NCBI GenBank assembly: GCA_900540475.1
Contig: UQGG01000071.1
Span: forward strand, 1-28,790
Length of the DNA: 28,790 nt
Direction: 5' to 3'
Source of the DNA: an uncultured Robinsoniella sp.
Lineage (GTDB): Bacteria; Bacillota; Clostridia; Lachnospirales; Lachnospiraceae
The notes beneath the pieces are model-generated. The model saw only the letters and a list, made by a program, of their open reading frames with translations. It was not told where the DNA came from and did no database searches. The stretch's first letter is position 1; every line of letters begins with the position of its first letter. Below, in pieces: positions 1 to 7,613 of the stretch. Both the position numbers and the translations under genes were made by a program.

Positions 1-190
1 ATCTTCAGGCTGCTTTTTCGTATCTATTAACATTGATTCTTTCCTTATCAGTTTATTGTTTAACCGCATGTACTCACTATATTCTTGCTAAGTAAAGCCT
101 TGAATTGTTCGTATCATATTTGTAACCTGAAATTATGCGTTGTAATATAAACTATATAACAATTACACCTATTGCAGTTTTAAGCACTCC
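1..190. other. Non-coding left edge, nothing recognised
   Basis: AT-rich stretch downstream of the lipoprotein gene, which runs leftward. I see no convincing reading frame, no clear hairpin followed by a T-run and no RNA gene. Any 3' terminator of the lipoprotein gene is not obvious here. Confidence 0.5.
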
Positions 191-2350
191 TTATTCATTC
201 CAATACAATTGGATCTTAGAAGCTAATTCCTTTGCAGCCGCTTCACTTGATACCCCTCCATCATACACTCTTTTCATTTGTTCCATAGTCAGTTCTTCTA
301 TTGCAGAATCCACGATTAGGGGGACTTTTAGTGACTTAGCTAATTCTTTAAATGCTTGCAGTTCTTTTTGCTCTGCCTGTTTAAACGTAATAATCTGCCC
401 TTCATCACCCTCCACCATAGCTTCCTCATTCGAAACTACCGGATCTAAACTATCAAAAGCCTGCCTATTTACCGGAAATCCTTCTCCAATCTCTAAACTC
501 TGTATCTTTCCTGACAGCAGCGTTCTTATAAACGCTTTTGCCTCTTCTGCATGGGCAGATGCAGCAAGAATCCCAACCACGTCGTAAGGTATATATATTG
601 ATTGTATCGTTTTTACCTGGGCACCGTATGATTTGTGAAACGTTGCCGGGTAAGATAAATCCATAACACTTTTCATCTCACTGATAGCAACTCTGAATTT
701 TCCGGTATCTGATGCGCCTCCTATGCCGAACATATTCTCTTCTTTCTCCTGCCCTTCTTCCTCTTCCTGACTTATAGCTCCTGTCATTCGGGATATCTGC
801 ATTACTACATTCATATATTGTGCCAGACCTTCTTTTGAAAAAGAAACTGCACGAAGGTCGTTGTAATACATATAAAAAATATTCTTAGCAATCTCTTCAA
901 AAAAACCACTTGATATTATCTTTTCTGCACCCCCGCTACTCAGATATTTTTCCAGGCTGTCCAAAGACTCCATCTGACTGATTGCCTCTTCATGACCAAT
1001 TAGCAGGGGAACTGTAAACCTGGATGGTATCGCAATTATCTTTCCTTCTTTATCTTTTTGCAAATCTATATGATTAAGTAAACCAGACTCTCCATCCAGC
1101 TCATTTGTTACGTCTGACAAGTCCAAAAGAGCACCTTTTTCTGCATAAGCATCAACCGGGAGTCCGTCCAGTATCAGTAAATCCGGACCATTTGCTCCCG
1201 TCAGGACTTCTGTGTTAATAATTCTAATGGTATCTGCCAGAGTAGTGCGCTCTTTGGTCTCTCCATAGTCTTGAAATTCTATTTTTACGGACGGATTCTT
1301 CTTCTCAAACTCAATAATCGCCTGCTGCATTGTATTACTTTTTTTCAATCCGGCTATTTTAAGAACTATTTGATCTTCCATTCTCTTTTTTTCTTGATAA
1401 CTGTAATATTTTAAAGAGGATTTTCCATCTTTCTGAAACAGCACATAGAAGCTGTTATTGTCGCCTGTTTCAAAAGAAACTGCCTCCTGTTCCAATTTAA
1501 GAGCCGGCATTTCGTCTCCCTCAATAATCGTTTCCACTATACTGCCATCTGCCATAATATGATGAATCCCCTTTTCGTTTAGAAAGAAAAAATCCTCTCC
1601 ACTGCCTTCTTTCAAGTAGCTGTGAGACGCCTGTTCACCAATCTTTATTTCATTTATCTTTTCCCCGGTGTCCGTATCATAGATACAATATCCCGTTCCT
1701 GCATCATTTACTGATATAAACATTCCCGGACATACACCTATATTCCTTGTTACATTTACTCCCTGTTCCCATTTTTCAAACCTTCGAATTTCTTTTCCCT
1801 CCCGGTCATATAACACCGCCCCTTTTTGTGAATCATACGAAACAATAATTCTTCCGTCTTCCAGGCTTTTTACACCGTTTGGATATTCCTGCAATTGTTC
1901 TGATTCCGTTTTGGTAAGATCTGTTACCGGGACTTTTTCTATTGAATCCCCCCGCTGTCTGGCTATATGCGGTAAATAATCATCATCAAAATATAGCATA
2001 TTGACATTGCCGTCTAATCCGCTTTCTATAATTCTAGGTTCATATGTTATATTTTTGAAAAACGCATTTATTCCACTAACATTTTTTTCTTTCCACGTAT
2101 GGTCTTTCATCAGTTCATAGATATGATAATCACCAGAATCCTTTTCTCTGGAATACAGATACATCTGGCTTTTCTTTTTATTTACAAATGATATTGCCTT
2201 CTCTTTCCCCTGATCAAATGGTAGTTCAATATCGTTCTCCGCATACCCCTTTTCATCTCCTGAAAATCTTCCGGCTTTCTTCTGACTGCATCCTGTACCC
2301 AGAATAAAAAAAGCAAGAACAAAAATTGCCAACAAACAAATTTTTTTCAT
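191..2350 (-). CDS. Large lipoprotein: propeller-like N-terminal half plus extracellular solute-binding domain
   Basis: 719 residues. The N-terminus has lysines, a hydrophobic stretch and a cysteine at residue 21 (ILGTGC), so it is probably a membrane-anchored lipoprotein; the lipobox is slightly atypical because glycine sits at -3. Residues of about 50-330 carry repeated short strands with phrases such as 'DGNVNMLYFDD' and 'YDREGKEIRRFE', which suggests a beta-propeller-like sensor region. From about 335 the chain looks like a family 1 solute-binding protein ('FEKKNPSVKIEFQDYG', 'GPDLLILDGLPVDAYAEKGALLDL'). This makes it far longer than an ordinary 420-450-residue binding protein. No permease gene lies next to it in the window. 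The divergent neighbours encode a two-component system, so it may sense or bind an extracellular ligand for that pair; that is inference. The start is supported by GAGGTG 7 bases before ATG. Confidence 0.8.
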   Translation of the reverse strand: MKKICLLAIFVLAFFILGTGCSQKKAGRFSGDEKGYAENDIELPFDQGKEKAISFVNKKKSQMYLYSREKDSGDYHIYELMKDHTWKEKNVSGINAFFKNITYEPRIIESGLDGNVNMLYFDDDYLPHIARQRGDSIEKVPVTDLTKTESEQLQEYPNGVKSLEDGRIIVSYDSQKGAVLYDREGKEIRRFEKWEQGVNVTRNIGVCPGMFISVNDAGTGYCIYDTDTGEKINEIKIGEQASHSYLKEGSGEDFFFLNEKGIHHIMADGSIVETIIEGDEMPALKLEQEAVSFETGDNNSFYVLFQKDGKSSLKYYSYQEKKRMEDQIVLKIAGLKKSNTMQQAIIEFEKKNPSVKIEFQDYGETKERTTLADTIRIINTEVLTGANGPDLLILDGLPVDAYAEKGALLDLSDVTNELDGESGLLNHIDLQKDKEGKIIAIPSRFTVPLLIGHEEAISQMESLDSLEKYLSSGGAEKIISSGFFEEIAKNIFYMYYNDLRAVSFSKEGLAQYMNVVMQISRMTGAISQEEEEGQEKEENMFGIGGASDTGKFRVAISEMKSVMDLSYPATFHKSYGAQVKTIQSIYIPYDVVGILAASAHAEEAKAFIRTLLSGKIQSLEIGEGFPVNRQAFDSLDPVVSNEEAMVEGDEGQIITFKQAEQKELQAFKELAKSLKVPLIVDSAIEELTMEQMKRVYDGGVSSEAAAKELASKIQLYWNE

Positions 2351-2462
2351 ATACGCACCTCTTTCCTATTTAAAATTATACTAACATGAAAATCTCGAAG
2401 AAACTTCTAAATTAGCAACGACTTCTTTATAATTTATTAAAGATTAATTTTACTGACTGTGC

Positions 2463-2468
2463 TATAAT
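2463..2468 (+). promoter_or_regulatory. Extended -10 promoter of the two-component system
   Basis: TGCTATAAT reads as a perfect -10 hexamer with the TGn extension, about 33 bases before the response-regulator start. There is no good -35, which fits an extended -10 promoter. Confidence 0.55.
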
Positions 2469-2500
2469 AAACAAAATTTAATCCCAGGAGGAGCGATATC

Positions 2501-3178
2501 ATGCGTATACTACTTATTGAAGATGATAAAGATCTTTGCAGCCTCATACAGCTTCACTTCATACAGGCAAAATATGAGGCGGATATCTGTTACAGCGGAG
2601 ATGACGCTTTATTCCATGTGCAGAATTCATTCTATGATATAATAATTCTTGACCGCATGCTCCCGGAAATAGACGGACTTTCCCTGTTACGGATTATACG
2701 CGGGCAAAATATCCATACTCCAGTTATCATCATTACCGCAATGGAAGGGCTTCATGATAAGATCTGCGGTCTGGATGCCGGCGCTGATGATTACATAACC
2801 AAGCCTTTTGAAATATCTGAATTAATGGCGCGTATCCGTGCAATAACACGGCGTCCCGGCAAACTTAAAACTTCGCTAGTCCTGAACTATAACGATCTTA
2901 TTCTGGATGTAGAAAAACAGATTCTATCAACCTCTTCTCTTTCTGTTTCCCTGTCACAAAAGGAAACCCGCCTATTGGAAGTTTTCTTCAAAAATGCTGA
3001 AAAAACCCTTCAACGGGATTATTTGCTTAATACAGTCTGGGGGGCAGATTCCGATGTGGATGAAAGTAATTTAGATAATTATATTTATTTTTTAAGGAAA
3101 AGATTTTCTAAAATAGAAACAAAGTCCAGCATTAAAACCATGCATGGTATCGGGTATTACCTGGCATACACCTCTTAG
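2501..3178 (+). CDS. OmpR/PhoB-family response regulator
   Basis: 225 residues in the usual two-domain layout. The receiver domain (about 1-118) has the acidic pair E7/D8-D9, the phospho-acceptor D51 in 'IIILDRMLPEIDG', T79 and K101 in 'DDYITKPFE'. The winged-helix DNA-binding domain fills about 125-225 ('SLSQKETRLLEVFFKNAEKTLQRDYLLNTVWG', 'DNYIYFLRKRF'). A strong AGGAGG precedes the ATG. It should be phosphorylated by the histidine kinase encoded next and act as a transcription factor. The stop codon TAG (3176-3178) coincides with the first bases of a palindromic repeat that separates it from the kinase gene, so the last residues may have been set by the insertion. The target genes cannot be read from the sequence; the divergent lipoprotein is a candidate. 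Confidence 0.93.
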   Translation: MRILLIEDDKDLCSLIQLHFIQAKYEADICYSGDDALFHVQNSFYDIIILDRMLPEIDGLSLLRIIRGQNIHTPVIIITAMEGLHDKICGLDAGADDYITKPFEISELMARIRAITRRPGKLKTSLVLNYNDLILDVEKQILSTSSLSVSLSQKETRLLEVFFKNAEKTLQRDYLLNTVWGADSDVDESNLDNYIYFLRKRFSKIETKSSIKTMHGIGYYLAYTS

Positions 3179-3350
3179 AGCGTGTTTTAAAATTGCTTTC
3201 TGTCAGCTGTGCGTCCCAGTTTGTGGGAGATTTGTCCCGAATGAAGGGCGCATAGCGGGCTATGTAACCTCAATTTGGGGCAAATATGCCGCTAAGTGGG
3301 GCGTGCAGATGGCGGGAATGAATTTTCAAACACGCTCAAGAGCGTGTTTA
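3177..3350 (+). repeat. Palindromic dispersed repeat, family 1, copy 1
   Basis: From 3177 to 3337 the sequence is a long imperfect palindrome that begins AGAGCGTGTTTT and ends in the inverse, CAAACACGCTC. The arms continue inward (GTGCGTCCCAGTTTGTGGG against the complement of AAGTGGGGCGTGCAG) to a centre at GCATAGCGGGCTATGT. Directly behind it (3328-3349) the end sequence is repeated in inverse as AAACACGCTC-aa-GAGCGTGTTT, like a leftover terminus of a second copy. It has the same sequence and orientation as the copies at 15283 and 21495. Confidence 0.85.
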
Positions 3351-3365
3351 CGAAAGGAACTACAT

Positions 3366-4643
3366 ATGCTGTTTCAAAAGATTCAGAAAAAACTAACTAT
3401 TATTTATGTTCTCACATCGGGCATCATCCTTACTGCCGCCCTTTGTATCACTGCAGTATTATATACAAAATTCTTGTATCAAAAACAGACAGAGACCTTT
3501 CAGTCCGGTATTTTTCATATAAGTTCCACTTTGCACAGCAGTTCTGCTATTTCCGATTCCCTGCTGGACGAATTAAGTTACCGTGAAAATCTGCTGATTT
3601 ATATTGAGGAAAATGGGTCTCCACTATTATATAATGCTTCGGACAAGTTGCCTGCCTGGCAAAAAACTCTGATTCAGGATGCCAAAGATTTTATAGGAGC
3701 GAATTATCTTTCATCCATAACCGCTGAATCCTATCAAAGTCCATTTTTTAAGTTGACAGGTGATGGAAATGATACCTACCTTTGTTCCTACATCTCCTTA
3801 TCTGACAATGGCAATTATCGGGATATCTATCTGCTAAATGACCTATCACCTTTAACATCAGAATGCATTACACTGCTAATATATTTACTTCTTATTGAAT
3901 TAATCAGCTGTATTTGCTTGTTTTTCATCGGACGCCGGTTCGTCCGCCATACCCTGGTACCTGTGCATGAAAATCAAAAACTTCAAAATGAATTTATTGC
4001 AGCGGCTTCCCACGAACTGCGTTCACCTCTGATGCTGATTCAAAATGCTTCTTCATCTGCCCGGCAGTTCCCCGGACAGACCAAATATTTTCATAAACTG
4101 ATACAGCAGGAGTGTTTGAGAATGTCCTCACTGATTCAGGATCTTTTAACCCTGACGCTATCTCCGTCTCCTGTAGACGAAGCCTTTACTGAATATGACC
4201 CTGATACTTTGCTTTTAGATATCTATGAAAAATATCTTTCTATTTGCAAGACAAAGAACCTTCTGCTTCTGCTGGAATCTTCTGATCAACTGGCAGACAC
4301 ACCAAAAAGTAATCCCGGATACCTGTCTCAGGTTATCCGTATCTTTCTTGACAATGCTATCGCCTACTCATCTGATGGGCAAACTATAACCTTAAGGTTA
4401 ATCATAAATAAAAACGACATTATGTTCTCTGTTATTGATCATGGCTGCGGAATTACTGATGAAGATAAAAAAAAGGTCTGCCAGAGATTCTATCAGTGTG
4501 ATAAATCACGCGGCAGCAAAGATCATTTTGGACTTGGTTTAAGCATTGCACAAAAGTATTCCATCTCCCTGGGAGGCAAAATACTTATAGAAGACACCCC
4601 AGGCGGCGGATCAACCTTCATCCTGAAATGCCCTGCAACTTAA
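3366..4643 (+). CDS. Sensor histidine kinase
   Basis: 425 residues from the chosen start. A first membrane segment (about 11-35), an extracytoplasmic sensor region of about 130 residues and a second membrane segment (about 167-189) lead into the kinase core. The H-box 'AAASHELRSPL' has the phospho-acceptor H216; the N-box is 'RIFLDNAIAYSSDG', the G1-box 'DHGCGI', the G2 region 'FGLGLSIAQKYS', and 'GGGSTF' closes the fold. HAMP is absent or very short. The frame is open further upstream to 3144, but that part translates the palindromic repeat. ATG 3366 with GAAAGGA 8-15 bases before it is the sensible start. It pairs with the upstream response regulator. The repeat between them breaks what is normally a tight or overlapping gene pair and could change kinase to regulator stoichiometry. 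Confidence 0.92.
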   Translation: MLFQKIQKKLTIIYVLTSGIILTAALCITAVLYTKFLYQKQTETFQSGIFHISSTLHSSSAISDSLLDELSYRENLLIYIEENGSPLLYNASDKLPAWQKTLIQDAKDFIGANYLSSITAESYQSPFFKLTGDGNDTYLCSYISLSDNGNYRDIYLLNDLSPLTSECITLLIYLLLIELISCICLFFIGRRFVRHTLVPVHENQKLQNEFIAAASHELRSPLMLIQNASSSARQFPGQTKYFHKLIQQECLRMSSLIQDLLTLTLSPSPVDEAFTEYDPDTLLLDIYEKYLSICKTKNLLLLLESSDQLADTPKSNPGYLSQVIRIFLDNAIAYSSDGQTITLRLIINKNDIMFSVIDHGCGITDEDKKKVCQRFYQCDKSRGSKDHFGLGLSIAQKYSISLGGKILIEDTPGGGSTFILKCPAT

Positions 4644-4689
4644 AAAACGGGAACGGTAAGCATCTGTAAAAGACTGCCCACCGATTCCC
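4642..4689 (-). terminator. Rho-independent terminator of ilvBN
   Basis: On the minus strand the arms GGGAATCGGT and ACCGTTCCC (one bulged base) form a stem that is followed by GTTTTTTAAG. It sits between the convergent ilvN and kinase genes and overlaps the kinase stop codon. The poly-T tract is on the minus side, so it mainly serves ilvBN. Confidence 0.75.
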
Positions 4690-4726
4690 ATTTCATTTAT
4701 ATGCTTGATTATGTTTGAAAATTGCT

Positions 4727-5224
4727 CTATCGCTCCGTAATACTGATAGATTCAATTGCCACACTGCCGCCACGCACTACTTCAATTGCAGAAAACTCTT
4801 TAGCAGCAAGTTTTACCAGATCGTTATTTCGTTCCTCCGTCTGCACACATTCCAGAACCAGACGGTCTTTATTTATGTCCACTACCTTCACGCCGAAGAC
4901 TTCTGCCATGCGAAATACTTCATTTTTGTCCTGCTCACTGGCTGTATGGATTTTCAGGTACATCAGTTCCTTCATATGAATGGGAACATTTGTAAAATCA
5001 ACAACTTTAATAACCTCGACACACCGGTTCAGCTGTTTCTTAATCTGCTCGAAGGTCGCGTCGTTGCTGTCTACGCAGATCGTCATTCTGGACACGGTAT
5101 TATCTTCCGTTTCCCCCACCGTGAGACTGTGCAGATTATAAGATTTTCCGGAAAACAGCCCAGATATTCTTGCCAGCACCCCCACATCATTTTCCACATA
5201 TAAGGATATCCATCTTTTTTTCAT
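4727..5224 (-). CDS. ilvN: Acetolactate synthase small (regulatory) subunit
   Basis: 165 residues, the normal size of a bacterial small subunit. An N-terminal ACT domain (about 3-78) starts 'RWISLYVENDVGVLARISGLFSGKSYNLHSLTVG', the classic valine-binding ACT sequence. The C-terminal domain carries 'ELMYLKIHTASEQDKNEVFRMAEVFGVKVVDI' and 'LVLECVQTEERNNDLVKLA'. The subunit activates the catalytic subunit and confers feedback inhibition by branched-chain amino acids, in the cytoplasm. It starts 15 bases after ilvB with AAAGGAGG before ATG, so the two are translated from one message. Control is through the T-box leader of ilvB. Confidence 0.96.
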   Translation of the reverse strand: MKKRWISLYVENDVGVLARISGLFSGKSYNLHSLTVGETEDNTVSRMTICVDSNDATFEQIKKQLNRCVEVIKVVDFTNVPIHMKELMYLKIHTASEQDKNEVFRMAEVFGVKVVDINKDRLVLECVQTEERNNDLVKLAAKEFSAIEVVRGGSVAIESISITER

Positions 5225-5239
5225 TTATATTTTCCTCCT

Positions 5240-6967
5240 TTAACATTCCATTACCATATCGTGAATTGCATTTCCACCGGGTACCATAGGCAATACCAGC
5301 TCATCCCGTTCAATAATAAATTCTATTATAGTAGGACTGTTCCTGTTTTTTTCTGCTTCAATAAATGCTGCCTCGATATCATTTTCATCAAATACACGGA
5401 TTCCTTTTGCACCGTAACTGTCCGCCAGTTTAACAAAATCCGGTGAATATACGGGACATCCGTTTGTCTTGCAGCCCTCACAGCTGCTTCCACAGCTTCT
5501 TCTTCGTTTCATGCAGGTACTTGCATAGCGTTTGTCATAAAATAACTGCTGCCACTGGCGTACCATTCCCAGATAGCTGTTGTTGAAAATACAGATTGTA
5601 AGGGGTATTTCACAGGTTACAGCAGTCGCCAGTTCCTGTATATTCATCTGAATGCCGCCATCTCCCGACACGCAGATTACCTGTCTGTCCGGGTTCCCAA
5701 GCTTCGCCCCTATTGCTGCGGGCAGCCCATATCCCATAGTGCCTAATCCACCGGAGGTTAAAAGCTTCGTCTGTTCGTTCATTTCCAGAAACTGCGTTAC
5801 CCACATCTGGTGCTGTCCAACATCTGTTACCACGATTCCATCTCTGCACCGCTTATTCATAACATCTAAGATCTTATCCGGTGACAATCCTTTGTGCACA
5901 CTTCTGGCAATGGGATAAGCTTCTTTCCATTCCCGGATTCGTGCCGTCCAAGCTGCCCTTTCACAATCCTCAGCTTTTTCCAGCATCGCTTCCATTGCTA
6001 ATCTGGCATCTGCAACTATGGGAACATCCACGTGAATATTTCTGGAAATAGAAGCCGCTTCTATATCCACATGGATGATTGTGGCTTCCGGTGCAAACTC
6101 ACTGATCTTCCCTGTAATTCGGTCATTGAAACGGGTTCCGATGGAGAATAACAGATCGCATTCACTGATTGCCATATTAGAAGCATAGGAGCCGTGCATT
6201 CCGATATTTCCAACATAGTAGTTATGATCCGTGGGAATGGAGCCCTTCCCCATTATCGTTGTAATTACCGGAACATGAACCTTTTCCACCAATTCTTTCA
6301 ATGCCTTTTTTGCTCCGGCAATCGGAACTCCGCCGCCGATTAAAAATACTGGCCTTTCGGCACTTTTTAACATCTCCAATGCCTTTTTAATCTGTCCTTT
6401 GTGAACGGTTAAATTGGGCTTATATCCCCTGATAGCAACCGGCTCATCAAAATTGTCCTCGAACAGCTCATTTTGAATATCCTTTGGAAAATCCACCACT
6501 ACCGGTCCCGGTTTTCCTGTTCTTGCTATATAAAAAGCCTCTTTTATAATCCGCGCCAGATCCTTTCTTTCCCGAACCGTTACCGCATATTTACAGATAC
6601 TTCTGGTTATTCCTACGATATCAACTTCCTGAAAAGCATCATTTCCAATCAAATGGGTAGGTACCTGGCCGGTAAAACATACCAGTGGTACACTGTCATA
6701 GTTTGCCGTAGCAATACCGGTAACCAGATTTGTAGCCCCCGGACCGCTGGTAACCAGGCATACTCCAACCTTTCCTGTAGACCTTGCATAACCATCTGCG
6801 GCATGGATCAGCCCCTGCTCATGTCTTGGAAGAATTACTTCAATGTCATTCTGGTCATAAAGGGCATCAAAAATATCAATTGCATAACCGCCCGGATAAC
6901 CAAACAACAGATCAACTCCTTCCCGTTTTAATGCTTCAATAAAAGCCTGCGTTCCTTTTCTTTCCAT
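5240..6967 (-). CDS. ilvB: Acetolactate synthase large (catalytic) subunit
   Basis: 575 residues. This ThDP-dependent enzyme condenses two pyruvates to 2-acetolactate, or pyruvate and 2-oxobutyrate to acetohydroxybutyrate, the first common step of valine, leucine and isoleucine synthesis. Visible are the catalytic glutamate in 'LPRHEQGLIHAADGYAR' (E50), 'TSGPGATNLVTGIATA', the central FAD-type domain and the ThDP motif starting 'GDGGIQMN' and ending 'IFNN'. The frame is open 13 codons upstream, but AAAGGAGG lies just before the internal ATG at 6967 and the family begins there. An unusual cysteine-rich insertion (five Cys, pattern C-x6-C-x3-C-x2-C-x4-C) lies near residue 470, between 'YDKRYAST' and 'SPDFVKLADSYGAKG', where most homologues have a short loop. 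It is followed by ilvN. Confidence 0.96.
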   Translation of the reverse strand: MERKGTQAFIEALKREGVDLLFGYPGGYAIDIFDALYDQNDIEVILPRHEQGLIHAADGYARSTGKVGVCLVTSGPGATNLVTGIATANYDSVPLVCFTGQVPTHLIGNDAFQEVDIVGITRSICKYAVTVRERKDLARIIKEAFYIARTGKPGPVVVDFPKDIQNELFEDNFDEPVAIRGYKPNLTVHKGQIKKALEMLKSAERPVFLIGGGVPIAGAKKALKELVEKVHVPVITTIMGKGSIPTDHNYYVGNIGMHGSYASNMAISECDLLFSIGTRFNDRITGKISEFAPEATIIHVDIEAASISRNIHVDVPIVADARLAMEAMLEKAEDCERAAWTARIREWKEAYPIARSVHKGLSPDKILDVMNKRCRDGIVVTDVGQHQMWVTQFLEMNEQTKLLTSGGLGTMGYGLPAAIGAKLGNPDRQVICVSGDGGIQMNIQELATAVTCEIPLTICIFNNSYLGMVRQWQQLFYDKRYASTCMKRRRSCGSSCEGCKTNGCPVYSPDFVKLADSYGAKGIRVFDENDIEAAFIEAEKNRNSPTIIEFIIERDELVLPMVPGGNAIHDMVMEC

Positions 6968-7047
6968 TGTATTTCCTCCTTTACAAAATCCATTATACTG
7001 TTTCATTGTTTTGATCCGTATAAGGCTCTGAATCGCTGCCAGTCAAT

Positions 7048-7192
7048 ACCCCGCTGCAGGCAGCGGGGTTTTTGTTCTCCGCTTCCGCTCCGGTCGCTGC
7101 TATACGAACGTCCACTGGACGTTCAGCAACCCTCGCGGCAGTCGCCAAATGGACGCGTCAGCGTGTCCGTTTGGCTCGTTACTCGCGGGAAT
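7048..7192. repeat. Foldback-rich repeat (family 2, copy A) in the ilvB leader
   Basis: GC-rich DNA unlike its surroundings, packed with hairpins: ACCCCGCTGC-AG-GCAGCGGGGT (7048-7069, then TTTTT on the plus strand, so a possible block to antisense transcription), GAACGTCCA-c-TGGACGTTC (7106-7124), and GCCAAATGGAC with GTCCGTTTGGC (7144-7175). The right part, with TTGTTCTCCGCT, CGCGGCAG and a terminal GCGGGAAT, resembles the element at 15507-15656. It lies between the T-box terminator and the ilvB ribosome-binding site, so it is transcribed whenever the T-box reads through. Confidence 0.6.
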
Positions 7193-7227
7193 AAAAAAGC
7201 CCTAAGCTAATAAAATTAGCTTAGGGC
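7193..7227 (-). terminator. T-box leader terminator
   Basis: On the minus strand the arms GCCCTAAGCTAA and TTAGCTTAGGGC are perfectly complementary around TTTTA and are followed by TTTTTT. This is the regulated terminator of the ilvB leader; its 5' arm lies downstream of the T-box sequence that would form the antiterminator. Confidence 0.92.
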
Positions 7228-7537
7228 GAATACGCTGTGATCCGTGTTACCACCTAAATTCAAAGAATAATCTTTGCACTCTGTCAATACGGATAATCCT
7301 CTACTGACATGATAACTTCTCATTTCAGTACGGAAAAATCGATACTGCTTTCCCTGTAACGGTGGAAAATTCCGTTGAAGCCTACTTAGGTAATCCTGTT
7401 CAGTTCACTGCTCAAAGGCTACTTCCATACTTCCTTGTTAAAGATTCGCACCAACCATCTTTTCTCTGGAACTTCGGTGAGTATGTACTCCTCCTCATCA
7501 CTGCATTTGTCATTTTATATTATATGCATTTCTGATA
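7193..7537 (-). ncRNA. T-box riboswitch controlling ilvBN (probable valine specifier)
   Basis: Reading the minus strand, the leader has the hallmarks in order: GATGAGGAGGAGTA near the start, AGAGAAAAGATGGTTGGTG (AG-bulge and distal-loop side of stem I), GAAGTAGCCTTTGAGC, and the T-box AGGTGGTAACACGG (7241-7255), then the terminator. In the usual alignment of GAA-NNN before CCTTTGAGC, the specifier is GUA (7422-7420), a valine codon, which fits acetolactate synthase. Uncharged tRNA pairs with the specifier and, through its ACCA end, with TGGT in the T-box; this favours the antiterminator and turns on ilvBN. The leader start is placed from the promoter at 7544-7573. Confidence 0.93.
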
Positions 7538-7543
7538 TTTTTT

Positions 7544-7573
7544 ATTATAACTTTGATGCTCCCGGATTGTCAA
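7544..7573 (-). promoter_or_regulatory. Promoter of the T-box-ilvBN transcript
   Basis: TTGACA (7568-7573) and TATAAT (7544-7549), both perfect consensus hexamers, are separated by 18 bp on the minus strand. The start point is expected near 7537, just upstream of the first conserved T-box leader bases. Confidence 0.85.
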
Positions 7574-7587
7574 TAGTTTTTTTCGGA

Positions 7588-7613
7588 CTTTACTCAAACG
7601 CCTTTACTCAAAC
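7588..7613. repeat. 14-bp tandem duplication over the reductase stop codon
   Basis: CTTTACTCAAAC occurs twice with a 14-bp period (7588-7599 and 7602-7613). The second unit holds the end of the aldo/keto reductase gene (FE-stop on the minus strand); the first repeats it just after the stop. Confidence 0.8.

Noticed and set aside
3144..3365. Upstream extension of the histidine kinase frame
   Set aside because: It translates the palindromic repeat and overlaps the response regulator; ATG 3366 with its own ribosome-binding site fits the kinase N-terminus.
4715..5203. Plus-strand frames opposite ilvN
   Set aside because: Antisense shadows of a clear conserved gene, with no ribosome-binding site.
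6968..7006. Earlier ATG of ilvB
   Set aside because: AAAGGAGG lies directly before the ATG at 6967, which matches the family start.
7010..7050. Second ilvB promoter (TTGACT, 17 bp, TTATAC) downstream of the T-box
   Set aside because: Possible by sequence, but it would bypass the T-box and partly overlaps the repeat hairpin; not enough support to annotate.
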